Part shown: in pieces, positions 31,938-41,372 of the stretch | How positions within the stretch are numbered: position 1 is the first letter of the stretch | Layout: each line of letters begins with the position of its first letter | Assembly: GCF_001905125.1 (NCBI RefSeq) | Contig: NZ_LWLE01000012.1 | Span: forward strand, 376,759 to 440,758 | Length of the DNA: 64,000 bases | Direction of reading: 5' to 3' | Source of the DNA: Streptomyces sp. TSRI0281 | GTDB lineage: Bacteria; Actinomycetota; Actinomycetes; Streptomycetales; Streptomycetaceae | The notes under the pieces: model-generated | The model's database searches: none | Seen by the model: the letters and a program-made list of their open reading frames with translations, nothing else | What the model was told of the DNA's origin: nothing | Translations under genes and position numbers: made by a program

Positions 31938-33771
31938 CCCGGACAGCCGCCGACATTCGACAGCACACGCCCGTCCGCGCTTGCGAAGCAGCTGAGCCGC
32001 AGGAAGGCCTCGGGGCGAAACCTGGCTGACAGCTCGTCCCACTCCCCGAGGCGCCGGACGTTCCCGGCGGCACGGTCGAGGGCGTCCTCCGTCGGCACGA
32101 CGACCGCGAGCAGGTAGGCGCGGGCGCTGTTGCCGTACAGGAAGATCTGCCGGACGGCCGGACTGCCGCTGAAGAGCGCCTCCAGGCGGGAGACGGTGAC
32201 GAATTCGCCCTGGGACAGCTTGAGGACGTTGGAGCGGCGGTCGACGTACCTCAGTTCGCCGGGGCCGACGCGGGCCATGATGTCGCCCGTACGGTAGAAG
32301 CCGTCCTCGTCGAAGACCTCGGTGGTGGCGTACGGGCGCCGGAAGTAACCGGGGACGAGCCGGTCCGACTTGATCAGCAGCTCGCCCCTGGGGTACGGCG
32401 AGTCGGTGCCGAAGTATCCCAGCTCGGGTACGTCGGCCAGCTTGTGGTCGGTCACCGGCGGGCGCAGCACCGGCCGTCGAGGGAGACGATCCCGCCTTCC
32501 GTCGACCCGTAGCCGTCGAGCAGCCTGACGTGGAGGCAGTCCTCGACGAATGCCGTCGTCCCGGCGCTCGGCGGGGCCGAGGCGCTGACGGCCCACAGGA
32601 GGCGGCCGCCCATGACCTTCTCCCGCAGCTCCTCCATGACCTGCTCCGCCGGCCCGGCCGCACCGCCACCCGTCCCGGTCCGGCGGGACAGCTCGGCGCG
32701 GTAGTGCTGGAAGAACATGTCGGAGATGCGGGGAACCACGAGGAACTCGGTGGGACGGACCAGGGAGAGGTCCTCGAGGAGCGTCGACAGATCGCTGGAC
32801 GCCGCGAAGCAGGCGAGGCCTCCCTTGGCGAGCGTGCCGAACAACATGCCCCTGCCCATCATGTGGCTCAGGGGCAGGTAGTTCAGCGTGATGGCGGGCC
32901 GAACCCCTTGACCGGGTACGAAGTCGACCCAGAACTGCCTGACCAGACGCTCGGTGTACATGGCGCCCTTGGGGAGGCCGGTACTGCCCGAGGTGTAGAT
33001 CAGTGCGCTGAGCGCGTCGGCCGCCGACCCGTCGGGGACCTGCGGGAGCGACGGCAGCGTCCTTCCCCGGTCGATGACCGACGCCAGCGTGTCCAGCGCC
33101 ACGCTCCGGTCCCGCGCCGCGAGCCGGGCGCGCGAGGCATCCCATTCCTCCTGGTGGGTGGTGACTTCGGCGCGGTGGTCCATCACGATGATCCTGCCCA
33201 GTGAGTGGGCGTTCGCCGCCAACTCGACCGCGACCTCCAGGTGGTCGATGTGCACCACGAGCAGGCGCGGTCCGGTCTGCTCGACCATGGGGGCCAGGTG
33301 TTCCGCCGAGGCACCGGCCTGGAGCGGAACGGACACCGCGCCGGAGCGGACGCAGGCCAGATCCACCACGGTTTCTTCGGCGCTCGTGGGACCGAGGACG
33401 ACGGTGAAGTCGCCCGGTTCCAGCGCGTGTTCGGGGTGGTGGCGCCACTCGGAGGCCACAGCGTCGACCCGTTCCCGGAGTTCGCCGTAGGTGAGTGTGT
33501 CGAACCGCTCCAGGAGGCGCAGCGTGGTGCGGCGCGTGTCCGGGTCGGTGACCGGCTCCGTGGCACGCTCGCCGAGGGCGGGGCGGTCCGCGTACCCCTC
33601 CATCACCATGGCCACCAGGGCGGCGAGCGGCAGTCCGGGCCGCCCGATCGCCTCGGTGACGGTGTCCAGGGGCGCGGTGTCACGGAACTGGGCGTCGGTC
33701 GCGTACAGATGGGCGCTTCGTCGGTCGGTACGTGCGTCGAACTCGTCGGTTAAGAGCCGGCAGCGGGACAC
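31938..33771 (-). pseudogene. Carboxylic acid reductase (CAR), frameshifted and truncated to the adenylation part
   Basis: The N-terminus (GTG 33771, AAGGAG upstream) through YTSGSTGLPKGAMYTERLVR and LLDGYGSTEGGIVSLDGR is CAR-like adenylation sequence. The frame then stops at 32452. In another frame the match continues (RPPVTDHKLADVPELGYFGT, GELLIKSDRLVPGYFRRP, FDEDGFYRTGDI, VLKLSQGEFVTVSRLEA, YLLAVVVPTEDALDRA) until about 32070. Restoring one G (GGCCGGTGC to GGCCGGGTGC, near 32472) joins the frames. The carrier and reductase domains of a normal CAR of about 1170 residues are absent; the neighbouring hydrolase gene ends at 31937. It follows the MFS transporter in a decayed operon and has a TTA codon at residue 7. 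Confidence 0.88.
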
Positions 33772-33842
33772 GTGTGATCTCCTTCGCGGCCGTGCAAACG
33801 TGTTCATGCGGGCGGTGTTGCTGTGCGGGCAGGGCGGTCGTG

Positions 33843-35084
33843 TCAGCGGGAGGGCTGATGTATGTGGCGGTCCTGTCCCGCACCGTGTCCGGCGACCGCC
33901 GTGGCGATGCCGAGGACGGCCAGGACGGTGAGCGGAAGTTTCCAGCTGTGCGTGGTGTCGTGCAGGATGCCCAGGAGGAGCGGCCCGGTCGCCGCCACGA
34001 GGTAGCCGATGGACTGTGCCATGCCCGCCAGTGCGGCGGCTTCGCCGGAGCTGCCGGCGCGCTGGCTCTGGAAGGTCAGCGCGAGGACGAGGCACGCGCC
34101 GCCGCCGAGTCCGAGCAGGGTGCATGCCAGGACGGACAGCGCGGGGGCGGCGACCAGTACGGTGAAGCCACCTGCCACGAGGAACGAGGCCCCGGCCGCG
34201 GTCCAGCGCTGGTCGTGCCGGCCCCGGGTGAGCAGGGGCAGGAGGCTGCTGGCCGCCAGGGCCACCACCTGGTAGTAGAAGAGCATCCATCCGGCCGTGG
34301 TGCTGCTCGTGCCGCGGTCGATCAGGATGCTGGGCAGCCACGCGACGGCGGTGTAGAAGGCCAGGGACTGCAGGCCCATGAAGAAGGTGACCTGCCAGGC
34401 GAGCCGCGACCGCCACGGTACCGGGCTGTGGGCCGCGCCGGTGGACTCCGGTGGCTTGTCACCCCGTATCCGGGGCAGCCAGGCGAGGAACGCCGCGACG
34501 GTGAAGGCGAGGCCCCAGGCCAGCGCGGTGCGCCAGGAACCCGGCACGGTGTGGGCCAGCGGTGCGGAGATCCCGGAGGAGACCGCGGCCATGAGCCCCA
34601 TGACGGTCACGTAGAGAGCGCTGACGGCCTGGATGCGGTGTGCGGGCACGCTCCGCCTGATCAGAGCGGGCAGCAGTACGTTGCCGAACGCGATGGCCGC
34701 GGAAAGGATCACCGTTCCGGCGAACAGGCAGATGACGGAGGGAAGGGAGCGGATCACCGTTCCGACGGCCAGCACACCGAGCGCCGCCACCAGCAGGCGT
34801 GCGCTGCCCCACCGGTGGGAGGCGCGGGCGACCAGGGGCGACGTCGCGGCGAACGTCAGCAGCGGCAAGGTGCTCAGCAGCCCGCCCCAGCTCGACGTCA
34901 GGCCGCTGCCGTGCTCGATCTCCGGCAGCAGTGCGCCGACACCGGTGAGGGTGGTGCGCAGGTTCGCCGCCACGAGGCAGATGGCGACGACGAGCCCGAC
35001 CGACACGGCGTGCCGGGCGGGATCGGCGGTGGGTGATCCGGAGGCGGAGTGCTGACGGGAGATCGAAGGCGGGCGCGAACTCAC
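33843..35084 (-). CDS. MFS transporter, CynX/NimT type
   Basis: A 413-residue membrane protein with about twelve hydrophobic helices. The first helix region (VGLVVAICLVAANLRTTLTG) and the following G-V-G-x-L-L-P-x-I segment are typical of cyanate/2-nitroimidazole-type MFS permeases. GTG start overlaps the stop of the upstream GntR gene (GTGA), so the two are co-translated. Substrate unknown; with a CAR downstream, an organic acid is possible. Confidence 0.88.
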   Translation of the reverse strand: MSSRPPSISRQHSASGSPTADPARHAVSVGLVVAICLVAANLRTTLTGVGALLPEIEHGSGLTSSWGGLLSTLPLLTFAATSPLVARASHRWGSARLLVAALGVLAVGTVIRSLPSVICLFAGTVILSAAIAFGNVLLPALIRRSVPAHRIQAVSALYVTVMGLMAAVSSGISAPLAHTVPGSWRTALAWGLAFTVAAFLAWLPRIRGDKPPESTGAAHSPVPWRSRLAWQVTFFMGLQSLAFYTAVAWLPSILIDRGTSSTTAGWMLFYYQVVALAASSLLPLLTRGRHDQRWTAAGASFLVAGGFTVLVAAPALSVLACTLLGLGGGACLVLALTFQSQRAGSSGEAAALAGMAQSIGYLVAATGPLLLGILHDTTHSWKLPLTVLAVLGIATAVAGHGAGQDRHIHQPSR

Positions 35085-35791
35085 AGGTCCTCCGCCGCTC
35101 GTGGCGTCCTGGTCTCGTGGTCGCGGGTGAGCTGGACGATCGCGGCTGCCGCGTCGCGGGCGCCGCCCTGGTCCCGGGCCTCGATCGCGTCCACGAGCCG
35201 CCGGTGCATACGGGCGTGCTCCTCGGCGTGGACGGCGTCCCACGGCAGACCCCCCAGGGACGAGGTGAGCGCCGTACCGAGGTAGTCGTACACCTCGATC
35301 AGCAGGTCGTTCCCGCTCGCCCGGACCACGGCCCGGTGGAACAGCGCGTCGACGCCCGTGGCCGCGGACGTGTCCTCACCGGCGCAGGCCGCGTCGGCAT
35401 CGGCCAGCAGCTCCTGCAACTGCTGCAACTGGCTCTCGCTGCGGCGCAGGGCCGCGGCTCCCGAGGCGTACTCCTCCAGAACGGTCCGCAGCTCCAGCAC
35501 GTTGTCCCGCTGCGCGGAACTCGCCCGCCGCACCATGACCGACTGGAGCTCACTGGAGGCGCGGACATAGGTGCCGTCCCCGGCCCGGGGCTCCAACAGG
35601 CCCAGGTGCACCAGCGCACCGATCGCTTCCCGCAGCGTGCTGCGTCCGACCCCGAGCTCCTCGATGAGGGCCTGTTCCGGCGGGATCCGCGTCCCCACCG
35701 GCCACCCGCCCGACTCGATGTGCGAGCGGAGACTGTCCACGAGCTGAGCGGACAGGCTGGCCGTCCGCCGCGGTGCACTGATGCGTTTCAT
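35081..35791 (-). CDS. GntR-family regulator, FadR subfamily
   Basis: A 236-residue repressor. N-terminal winged helix (LSAQLVDSLRSHIESGGWPV, PPEQALIEELGVGRSTLREA) and C-terminal all-helical FCD domain with the metal-ligand pattern (D...LFHRAVVRASGN, EEHARMHRRLVDAIEARD). First gene of the operon with the transporter and CAR remnant. A/T-rich upstream DNA (35800-35830, ACACAAACATCAGACATTTGAACAT) is a likely operator. Confidence 0.9.
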   Translation of the reverse strand: MKRISAPRRTASLSAQLVDSLRSHIESGGWPVGTRIPPEQALIEELGVGRSTLREAIGALVHLGLLEPRAGDGTYVRASSELQSVMVRRASSAQRDNVLELRTVLEEYASGAAALRRSESQLQQLQELLADADAACAGEDTSAATGVDALFHRAVVRASGNDLLIEVYDYLGTALTSSLGGLPWDAVHAEEHARMHRRLVDAIEARDQGGARDAAAAIVQLTRDHETRTPRAAEDL

Positions 35792-35864
35792 GGAGACACC
35801 GTACACAAACATCAGACATTTGAACATCACAGGGTGTGGGTGGCTACGCACACGGCGCCTGCCC

Positions 35865-36085
35865 TTGCTGGAAGCGCGTCTCGCGTCCGTTCAGCGGGCT
35901 CATGCCGCTGGCCGGAGCCTCCGCGGCGAGGGCCGGATCCACGAAGCGCAGGCCGGCGTGGACACGGCGGCCTGCGTCGACCAGTTACTCGGGTGGGGAG
36001 TCCTTCACTACGTATCCCGCCGCGCCCCTGGACATCGGCCGCGAGGGTGCCTTGGGGAATCCGGTGTCATCAATGAGTTCGTACC
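35865..36085 (-). pseudogene. Remnant of NarL-type response regulator joined to transposase-like fragment
   Basis: Read on the minus strand, 36026 to about 35865 gives GAAGYVVKDSPPE, a TAA stop (35985-35987), then LVDAGRRVHAGLRFVDPALA and S-P-L-N-G-R-E, i.e. the end of a receiver domain and the linker into a LuxR-type HTH, broken by the stop and truncated before the HTH. In the same frame just upstream (36085-36050) the sequence reads E-L-I-D-D-T-G-F-P-K, the catalytic D-D-T-G-F signature of IS701-type transposases. This looks like a deletion scar joining two gene remnants. Confidence 0.55.
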
Positions 36086-36100
36086 GTCGGTGGGTCGTCG

Positions 36101-36556
36101 TCACGCGGCGTCGGCGTCGTCTTCGGCACGCGACTCGACGACCTCGGCGAGCCGGCGCAGCATCGCGCGGTGCCGTATCTGCAGCAGGGCGTCCACGGCA
36201 GCGTTGTGCAGTTGGCCGCCGACTCCTTGCAGGGGGTGCTCATCCACCAGTACGAGGGTGTCATCGTCCCACGGCCGGATGTCGAAGGCGATCCGGGCCG
36301 TGCCCAACGGCCCGCTGTGCGCCTCCAGTTCCAGGGCCCTGGGGGGATCCAGCAGACGGACCACGGTCCGCCCGTGGAACTCTCTCCGGCCCAGCCGCAC
36401 CGCGTACTCGATCGAGGATCCGACCTCCGGCCAGATTCCGTCCGCCGCACGCGAGGAATCGGTGCCGACGACCCAGTCGCCGTAGCGTGACGGGTCCCGC
36501 AGCACTGCCCAGAGCTGGTGGGGCGGGCTGTGGATGAGGCGATGCCGTATCGCCAT
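36101..36556 (-). CDS. SRPBCC (START-like) family protein
   Basis: A 151-residue protein with the helix-grip pattern: HRLIHSPPHQLWAVLRDPSR near the start, SSIEYAVRLGRREFHGR in the middle and a long C-terminal helix (LLQIRHRAMLRRLAEVVES). Such proteins bind hydrophobic ligands or act as polyketide cyclases; substrate unknown. ATG 36556 chosen for GGAGG 6 bases upstream. Divergent from the diiron oxygenase with about 600 bases between. Confidence 0.8.
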   Translation of the reverse strand: MAIRHRLIHSPPHQLWAVLRDPSRYGDWVVGTDSSRAADGIWPEVGSSIEYAVRLGRREFHGRTVVRLLDPPRALELEAHSGPLGTARIAFDIRPWDDDTLVLVDEHPLQGVGGQLHNAAVDALLQIRHRAMLRRLAEVVESRAEDDADAA

Positions 36557-37016
36557 GAACGCCTCCCGCGTGGGTTGCCTTCCGCACGGTACGTAGCCCT
36601 GTCGGCGTCCGGCCTCGGGGATTCCGCGCCTCACTGCATCGTAAAGGGCCCGAGCCCGCGGCTCATGTGGATCACTGCCCAGGGCTCGTTGCCGGCCCTG
36701 GGCAGCGATCATCGATTGCGGTGCCCGGCCGACGAAGGTCAGGGGGCGGGCCGTGACCGAAATCGGCGAACCGCTGCGCAGCCTCCGTCCGGAACGCGGT
36801 CCGAACCGTCTCGCCCCCGCCTTGACCAGCCGCATCCGGCTGTCCGTCTCAGCAACTCCGTTGACGGGCAAGCATGTTCGCCCGGGCGGGCCGTCGGCGA
36901 TGTCCGCCCGCCCGGCATGGGTCCCGGTGGCGCCCGGACCGTGCCGTCGGGTCGTGCGGGGCTCGTACAGATTCTTGGCGCGGGGGTAGGCCCGTGCGGC
37001 ACTCTTGCTATACCTT
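36557..37016. other. Gene-free stretch upstream of diiron oxygenase
   Basis: About 460 bases without a gene I can support; frames open on both strands are low-complexity and lack family resemblance. The promoter and operators lie at its right edge. Confidence 0.4.
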
Positions 37017-37054
37017 GCGTCTAATAAGCTTGCTAGACGCGGTGTCTAACAAGC
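37017..37054 (+). promoter_or_regulatory. Overlapping palindromes, TetR-type operator
   Basis: GCTTGCTAGAC (37028-37038) and GTCTAACAAGC (37044-37054) pair at 10 of 11 positions around a 5-base centre. A second, overlapping palindrome is GCGTCTA (37017-37023) / TAGACGC (37034-37040). The half-site GTCTAAYAAGC therefore occurs twice in direct orientation, 25 bases apart. The arrangement 100 bases before the diiron oxygenase is typical of a TetR-family operator. No TetR gene is adjacent. Confidence 0.65.
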
Positions 37055-37153
37055 GTGGCGGCGCTCGGCGGCCATCGATCTCATCGGACGCGCACGCGAT
37101 GGGACACCGGTCGGGCAGCGTCGGGTCGATCTCTCGATTCAAGGAGCCGCACC

Positions 37154-38068
37154 ATGGCAAGCAGCACCGTTCGGCCGGAGGACCAGGGCCGCCCCGCCGA
37201 GCAGGACGTCGCCCGACGGCTGCTCGAATCGGCTGCCAAGCTGTCGTACGACCCGGCCACGGAAGTGGACTGGGAGACCCCGCTCAACAAGGACGACCAC
37301 GGCGCGAGCCCCGAGTGGAGCACGCTCTACGGCACCGCCTACTGGGCGGAGTTGACCGACGCGCAGCGCAAGGCGCTGACCCGTCAGGAAGCGGCGTCCG
37401 TCGCCAGTACGGGCATCTGGTTCGAGATGATCCTCCAGCAGATGGTGCTGCGCGACATGTACGCCAAGGACCCGACCGACCCCCGGTTCCAGTGGGCGCT
37501 CACCGAGGTCGCCGACGAGTGCCGGCACTCGATCATGTTCGCCAGGGGTGCGGCGAAGCTGGGCGCCCCCGCCTACCGGCCGCACCGGGCGGTGGTGGAG
37601 CTGGGGCGGGCGTTCAAGACCCTGGCCTTCGGCGAGGCCGTGTACGCGGCGATCCTCGTCGCCGAGGAAGTGCTCGACGTGATGCAGCGTGACTGGATGA
37701 GGGACGACCGGGTCGCGCCCTTCGTGCGCACCATCAACAACATCCATGTGGTGGAGGAGTCGCGGCACATGAAGTTCGCCCGTGACGAGACCCGCAAGCG
37801 GCTGCGCGACGCGGGCGCGGTGCGCCGGCAGATCAACGCGTTCGTGGTGGCGATCGCCTCGTACTACATCGTCACCAGCATGGTGAACCGCGACGTCTAT
37901 GCGAACGCGGGCCTCGACAGCAAGCGGGCCCGCGCCGAGGCCAGGGCCAACGAGCACCACAAGTCCCTGATGAGGTCCAGCTGTTCGGGTCTGATGGAGT
38001 TCCTGGCCTCGGCCCGGCTGTTGACGAAACCGGCCCTGTTCTTCTACAAGCGCGCCGCGCTGATCTGA
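37154..38068 (+). CDS. AurF-like diiron oxygenase
   Basis: A 304-residue four-helix-bundle diiron protein. The metal-ligand pattern is visible: E in ALTRQEAASVAS and IWFEMILQQM, E-x-x-x-H in VADECRHSIMF, E in FGEAVYAAILVAEE and E-x-x-H in VVEESRHMKFA. Members include the p-aminobenzoate N-oxygenase AurF, but many are of unknown substrate. ATG 37154 chosen for AAGGAG at 37140-37145. The ferredoxin-reductase fusion follows 32 bases later and is the obvious electron donor. Confidence 0.88.
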   Translation: MASSTVRPEDQGRPAEQDVARRLLESAAKLSYDPATEVDWETPLNKDDHGASPEWSTLYGTAYWAELTDAQRKALTRQEAASVASTGIWFEMILQQMVLRDMYAKDPTDPRFQWALTEVADECRHSIMFARGAAKLGAPAYRPHRAVVELGRAFKTLAFGEAVYAAILVAEEVLDVMQRDWMRDDRVAPFVRTINNIHVVEESRHMKFARDETRKRLRDAGAVRRQINAFVVAIASYYIVTSMVNRDVYANAGLDSKRARAEARANEHHKSLMRSSCSGLMEFLASARLLTKPALFFYKRAALI

Positions 38069-38100
38069 CCTGATCCGAGCCGACGACCCGAGCTGACGAG

Positions 38101-39753
38101 ATGACCTACGCCATCACCCAGACCTGCTGCAACGACGCCACCTGCGTCGCCGTATGCCCCGTCAACTGCATTCATCCGACCCCCGAGGAACGGGCGTTCG
38201 GCAGCACCGAGATGCTCTACGTCGACCCGGCGACGTGCATCGACTGCGGTGCCTGCGCCGATGCCTGTCCGGTCGACGCCATCTTTCCCGTGGACAGCCT
38301 CTTCGGTGCGCAGAAGCAGTACGCCGCGATCAACGCCGCCTACTTCGCGGACAAGGAACCCGAGCCGGCCCCCGCCGGACCGAACTTCCATGCCTGGGGC
38401 GAGCCGTCCTTCGCGCGCGGCCTGCCGTCCGATTTCGCGCCGATCCGCGTGGCGGTCGTTGGTACCGGACCGGCCGGCATGTACGCCGCCGAGGATCTCC
38501 TCCTGCACACCAACGCCCAGGTGACGCTGGTCGACCGGCTGCCGGTGGCGGGCGGTCTCGTCCGCTACGGCGTGGCGCCCGACCACCCCGCGACGAAGAA
38601 GGTCGGCGAGACCTTCGCACGCTTCCACTCCCATCCCCGTGTACGGATGCATCTGGGCGTCGAGGTCGGCAAGGACATCACCGCCCAGGAACTCGCCGCG
38701 CACCACGACGCGGTGATCTACGCGGTCGGTGCCTCGACCGACCGCCGGCTCGGCATCCCCGGCGAGGATCTGCCCGGCAGTGGCTCGGCCACCTCGTTCG
38801 TGTCCTGGTACAACGCCCACCCGGAGGTCGCGCCTGAGTCCGTGGGCCTCTCCGCGGAACGGGTCGTCGTCGTGGGCAACGGCAATGTCGCTCTCGATGT
38901 CGCGCGCATCCTCGTCACAGATCCGGCCACGCTGGCCGGTACCGATATCGCCGATCACGCCCTCGCGGCACTGCGGGACTCGACGGTGCGTGAGGTGGTC
39001 CTGCTGGGCCGACGGGGCCCCGAGCACGCGGCCTGTACCGCCTCCGAACTGCTCGCCCTCGGGCATCTGCCCGGCGTGGAACTCGTTGTGGACGACCACG
39101 ATCCCCGGACCGGGGCGGCGATCGACAACGCGGCGCCGGGCGAGAAGGCGGCCCTGCTGCGGGACGTGCCCCGCCGGACGCCGGACTGGTCGCGTCCGCC
39201 GGCTCCGGGCCGGCGCATCGTCTTCCGCTTCCACTCCGCTCCCGTGGAGGTGCTCGGTGACGACAGCGTCGCAGGCGTGCGCGTGACGGACGGTCCCGGC
39301 GAACAGGACATCCCGGCGGGCCTGCTGCTGCGGGCGGTCGGCTACCGCGGCATGCCGGTTCCGGGCCTCCCCTTCGACGAGTCGGGCGGGACCGTACCGC
39401 ACGAGGGCGGCCGGGTGACGGGCATGCCCGGGACGTACGTCGTCGGCTGGATCAAGCGCGGCCCCTCGGGCGGCATCGGAGCCAACCGCACCTGCGCGGC
39501 CGAGACCGTCGGCACGCTGCTGGCCGACGCGATCGCGGGCGCCCTGGCCTCCCCGGTCCACCCGCCCAAGGCGTTCCACCGTCTCGCCCGGAGCCGCGGG
39601 CGTGACGTCGTGGACGCCCGGGGGCTGGCCGCCATCGACCGGGCGGAGCGGGCACGCGGCCGTGAGCACGGCCGCCCGCGGGTCAAGCTCGGCACGGTGC
39701 CCGCACTGGTCGCGGCGGCGAAGGGCGGCCGCCGCTGGAGAACGCCGCGCTGA
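38101..39753 (+). CDS. Ferredoxin fused to NADPH:ferredoxin reductase (FprB-like)
   Basis: A 550-residue fusion. The N-terminal 100 residues are a bacterial ferredoxin (C-C-N-D-A-T-C-V-A-V-C-P and C-I-D-C-G-A-C-A-D-A-C-P cluster motifs, probably one 3Fe-4S and one 4Fe-4S or two 4Fe-4S). The remainder is an adrenodoxin-reductase-like flavoprotein with VAVVGTGPAGMYAAEDLL for FAD, VVVVGNGNVALDVARIL for NADPH and the C-terminal GWIKRGPSGGIGANR. It transfers NADPH electrons to the partner oxygenase. Co-transcribed with the AurF-like gene. Confidence 0.92.
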   Translation: MTYAITQTCCNDATCVAVCPVNCIHPTPEERAFGSTEMLYVDPATCIDCGACADACPVDAIFPVDSLFGAQKQYAAINAAYFADKEPEPAPAGPNFHAWGEPSFARGLPSDFAPIRVAVVGTGPAGMYAAEDLLLHTNAQVTLVDRLPVAGGLVRYGVAPDHPATKKVGETFARFHSHPRVRMHLGVEVGKDITAQELAAHHDAVIYAVGASTDRRLGIPGEDLPGSGSATSFVSWYNAHPEVAPESVGLSAERVVVVGNGNVALDVARILVTDPATLAGTDIADHALAALRDSTVREVVLLGRRGPEHAACTASELLALGHLPGVELVVDDHDPRTGAAIDNAAPGEKAALLRDVPRRTPDWSRPPAPGRRIVFRFHSAPVEVLGDDSVAGVRVTDGPGEQDIPAGLLLRAVGYRGMPVPGLPFDESGGTVPHEGGRVTGMPGTYVVGWIKRGPSGGIGANRTCAAETVGTLLADAIAGALASPVHPPKAFHRLARSRGRDVVDARGLAAIDRAERARGREHGRPRVKLGTVPALVAAAKGGRRWRTPR

Positions 39754-40142
39754 ACGGGACATCCCGCAGGGTTGCAGCGCCCGCCCGGGTGCTGCGGCCG
39801 CAGGTGCGGACGGTCCGGGCGCGGACGGCCCCGCTGCGGACCGCACCGGTGCGGAGGGCTCCCGGCGCGGGCGGTGCCGGTGCGGAAGCCCGTGGGAGCA
39901 CCTGAAACAGCCGAGGCCCCATGGGCGAACCACGGGGCCTCGGTGATGCGTGCGGGCGGGGGAACATACCCGCACCAACTCGGGTCATGGGTCTTGTACC
40001 CACTGATCGCCGGTTCGCACCTGGAGGCTTCCCCGGCCCGCCGCGTGGACACCACGCCGATCTCGTGGAGAACCGTGCCTGTGCGCGTGTACGTCATCGA
40101 TGGCAGGTTCGACACGAAGGTGATCGTGCCGGACGGCGGCCT
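39754..40142. other. Intergenic region with degenerate GC-rich repeats and terminator
   Basis: No gene supported. 39790-39890 holds repeated variants of GTGCGGA/GCGCGGACGG in a slippage-prone GC-rich array. A terminator hairpin follows (separate entry). Downstream is the end of the convergent lipoprotein gene. Confidence 0.5.
39911..39943. terminator. Hairpin terminator between convergent genes
   Basis: CCGAGGCCCC (39911-39920) pairs perfectly with GGGGCCTCGG (39934-39943), extended inward by TGG/CCA past one mismatch. Suitable as a terminator for the ferredoxin-reductase gene. Confidence 0.75.
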
Positions 40143-41372
40143 TCACACGGCGGGCAGGGCGTAGAGCCGCTTCCCGTGCATCACGGCCAGCCGGTCGCCC
40201 GCCGCCGCCACGTACCACTGCTGGATGTCACCGGACTTGTCGTTGTACGTCCAGCGCAGCTTCCCGGTCGCCGCGTCGAAGGCGTGCACACCGCCGTCCT
40301 TGTCGAACTCGGTCGCGCCGTACAGGGTGCCGCCCACCTTGGCGAACTGCCATGCCTGCGTGGCCGACTCCAGCAGGTCCTCGTTGTGCCAGATCCGCCT
40401 GCCCGTGCCGGGGTCCACCGCCCACATGCCGCGCACACTGTCGGAGACGTAGAGCACCCCGTCCAGGACATGCGGGTCGTTGAACGTGCTGAACTCCTCC
40501 GTCCGGAGCGACCAGCGGTCCTTGCCCCCGGCCAGTGAGAGTGCCCGCAGCCGCCGCCCGTCCGCCACGATCACCAGATCCTTGTGCACCGCGAAGTGAC
40601 GGCGGTTGGACCGGCTGATCTTCTTCGTCCACACCTGCCTGCCCGTCGCCGTGTCACGGACGGTCACGTTCTCGCGGTAGTCCGTGTAGATGAGGTGCCC
40701 GTCGACGACCGAGGCGGTGATGCCGTACTCCTCGGTCCCCGCGTCGCGCTGCTCGCGCCAGGCGATCCTGCCGGACGTGGTGTCGATCGCGGCGATCACG
40801 TTGTTCGGGGTGGAGAAGTCCTTCTCCAGGATGCCGGCGAGGACGTACACATGCCGGTCGTCGGCCGCGATCGGGCGCGGCAGCTGATACTTCTCGCCCA
40901 GGCGGCTGCGCCAGGTCTCCTTGCCCGTGGCCGGGTCCAGACCCACCACATCACCGTCGTACTCGGCGCTGGTGAGATAGAGCGTTCCACCGCCGATGAC
41001 GAGTTCGGCTCCGGGAGTGGTGACCCCGGCGCGCGACCACTTCTGTTTGCCGCCGGCCATGTCCCGTCCCACCAGCGGGTCGCCCGCCACCAGAACCAGG
41101 TCACCGGTCACCGCGAGCGCGTCGATGCCGGACAGGTTGCTGTTCGCCGCGTCGGCCCGCCACAGCGGCTCGGGCGCGGTGCCCGGCGGTGGGGTGGTGA
41201 AACCGTCGCCGTTCTTGTCCCCGCCCGGTGCGGCACTGCCGCCCGGCACATCCACTTTCTTCTCGGGACCGCACCCCACGACCCCGGCCCCGAACGCGAC
41301 CAGCCCCAGCCCTGTCCCCGCCAGCCCGAGTATCCGCCTGCGCGACACCGCGTGCCCGTCACGTCTGCCCAC
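40143..41372 (-). CDS. Secreted PQQ-repeat beta-propeller lipoprotein
   Basis: A 409-residue exported protein. The N-terminus has a twin-arginine motif (SRRRILGLAG), a hydrophobic stretch and a lipobox ending V-V-G-C, so it should be a Tat-exported lipoprotein. The mature part has at least six repeats of the W-D-P-A-T-G-K-x-x-W type (DPATGKETWRSRL, DTATGRQVWTKK, DPGTGRRIWHNE, DAATGKLRWTYN), giving a PQQ-like beta-propeller without evident PQQ ligand residues. Probably a surface binding or structural protein. GTG 41372 used; GTG 41348 is possible. Confidence 0.88.
   Translation of the reverse strand: MGRRDGHAVSRRRILGLAGTGLGLVAFGAGVVGCGPEKKVDVPGGSAAPGGDKNGDGFTTPPPGTAPEPLWRADAANSNLSGIDALAVTGDLVLVAGDPLVGRDMAGGKQKWSRAGVTTPGAELVIGGGTLYLTSAEYDGDVVGLDPATGKETWRSRLGEKYQLPRPIAADDRHVYVLAGILEKDFSTPNNVIAAIDTTSGRIAWREQRDAGTEEYGITASVVDGHLIYTDYRENVTVRDTATGRQVWTKKISRSNRRHFAVHKDLVIVADGRRLRALSLAGGKDRWSLRTEEFSTFNDPHVLDGVLYVSDSVRGMWAVDPGTGRRIWHNEDLLESATQAWQFAKVGGTLYGATEFDKDGGVHAFDAATGKLRWTYNDKSGDIQQWYVAAAGDRLAVMHGKRLYALPAV

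Noticed and set aside
39790..39890. CRISPR-like repeat array
   Set aside because: Units are short, degenerate and without spacers; it is a GC-rich slippage region.
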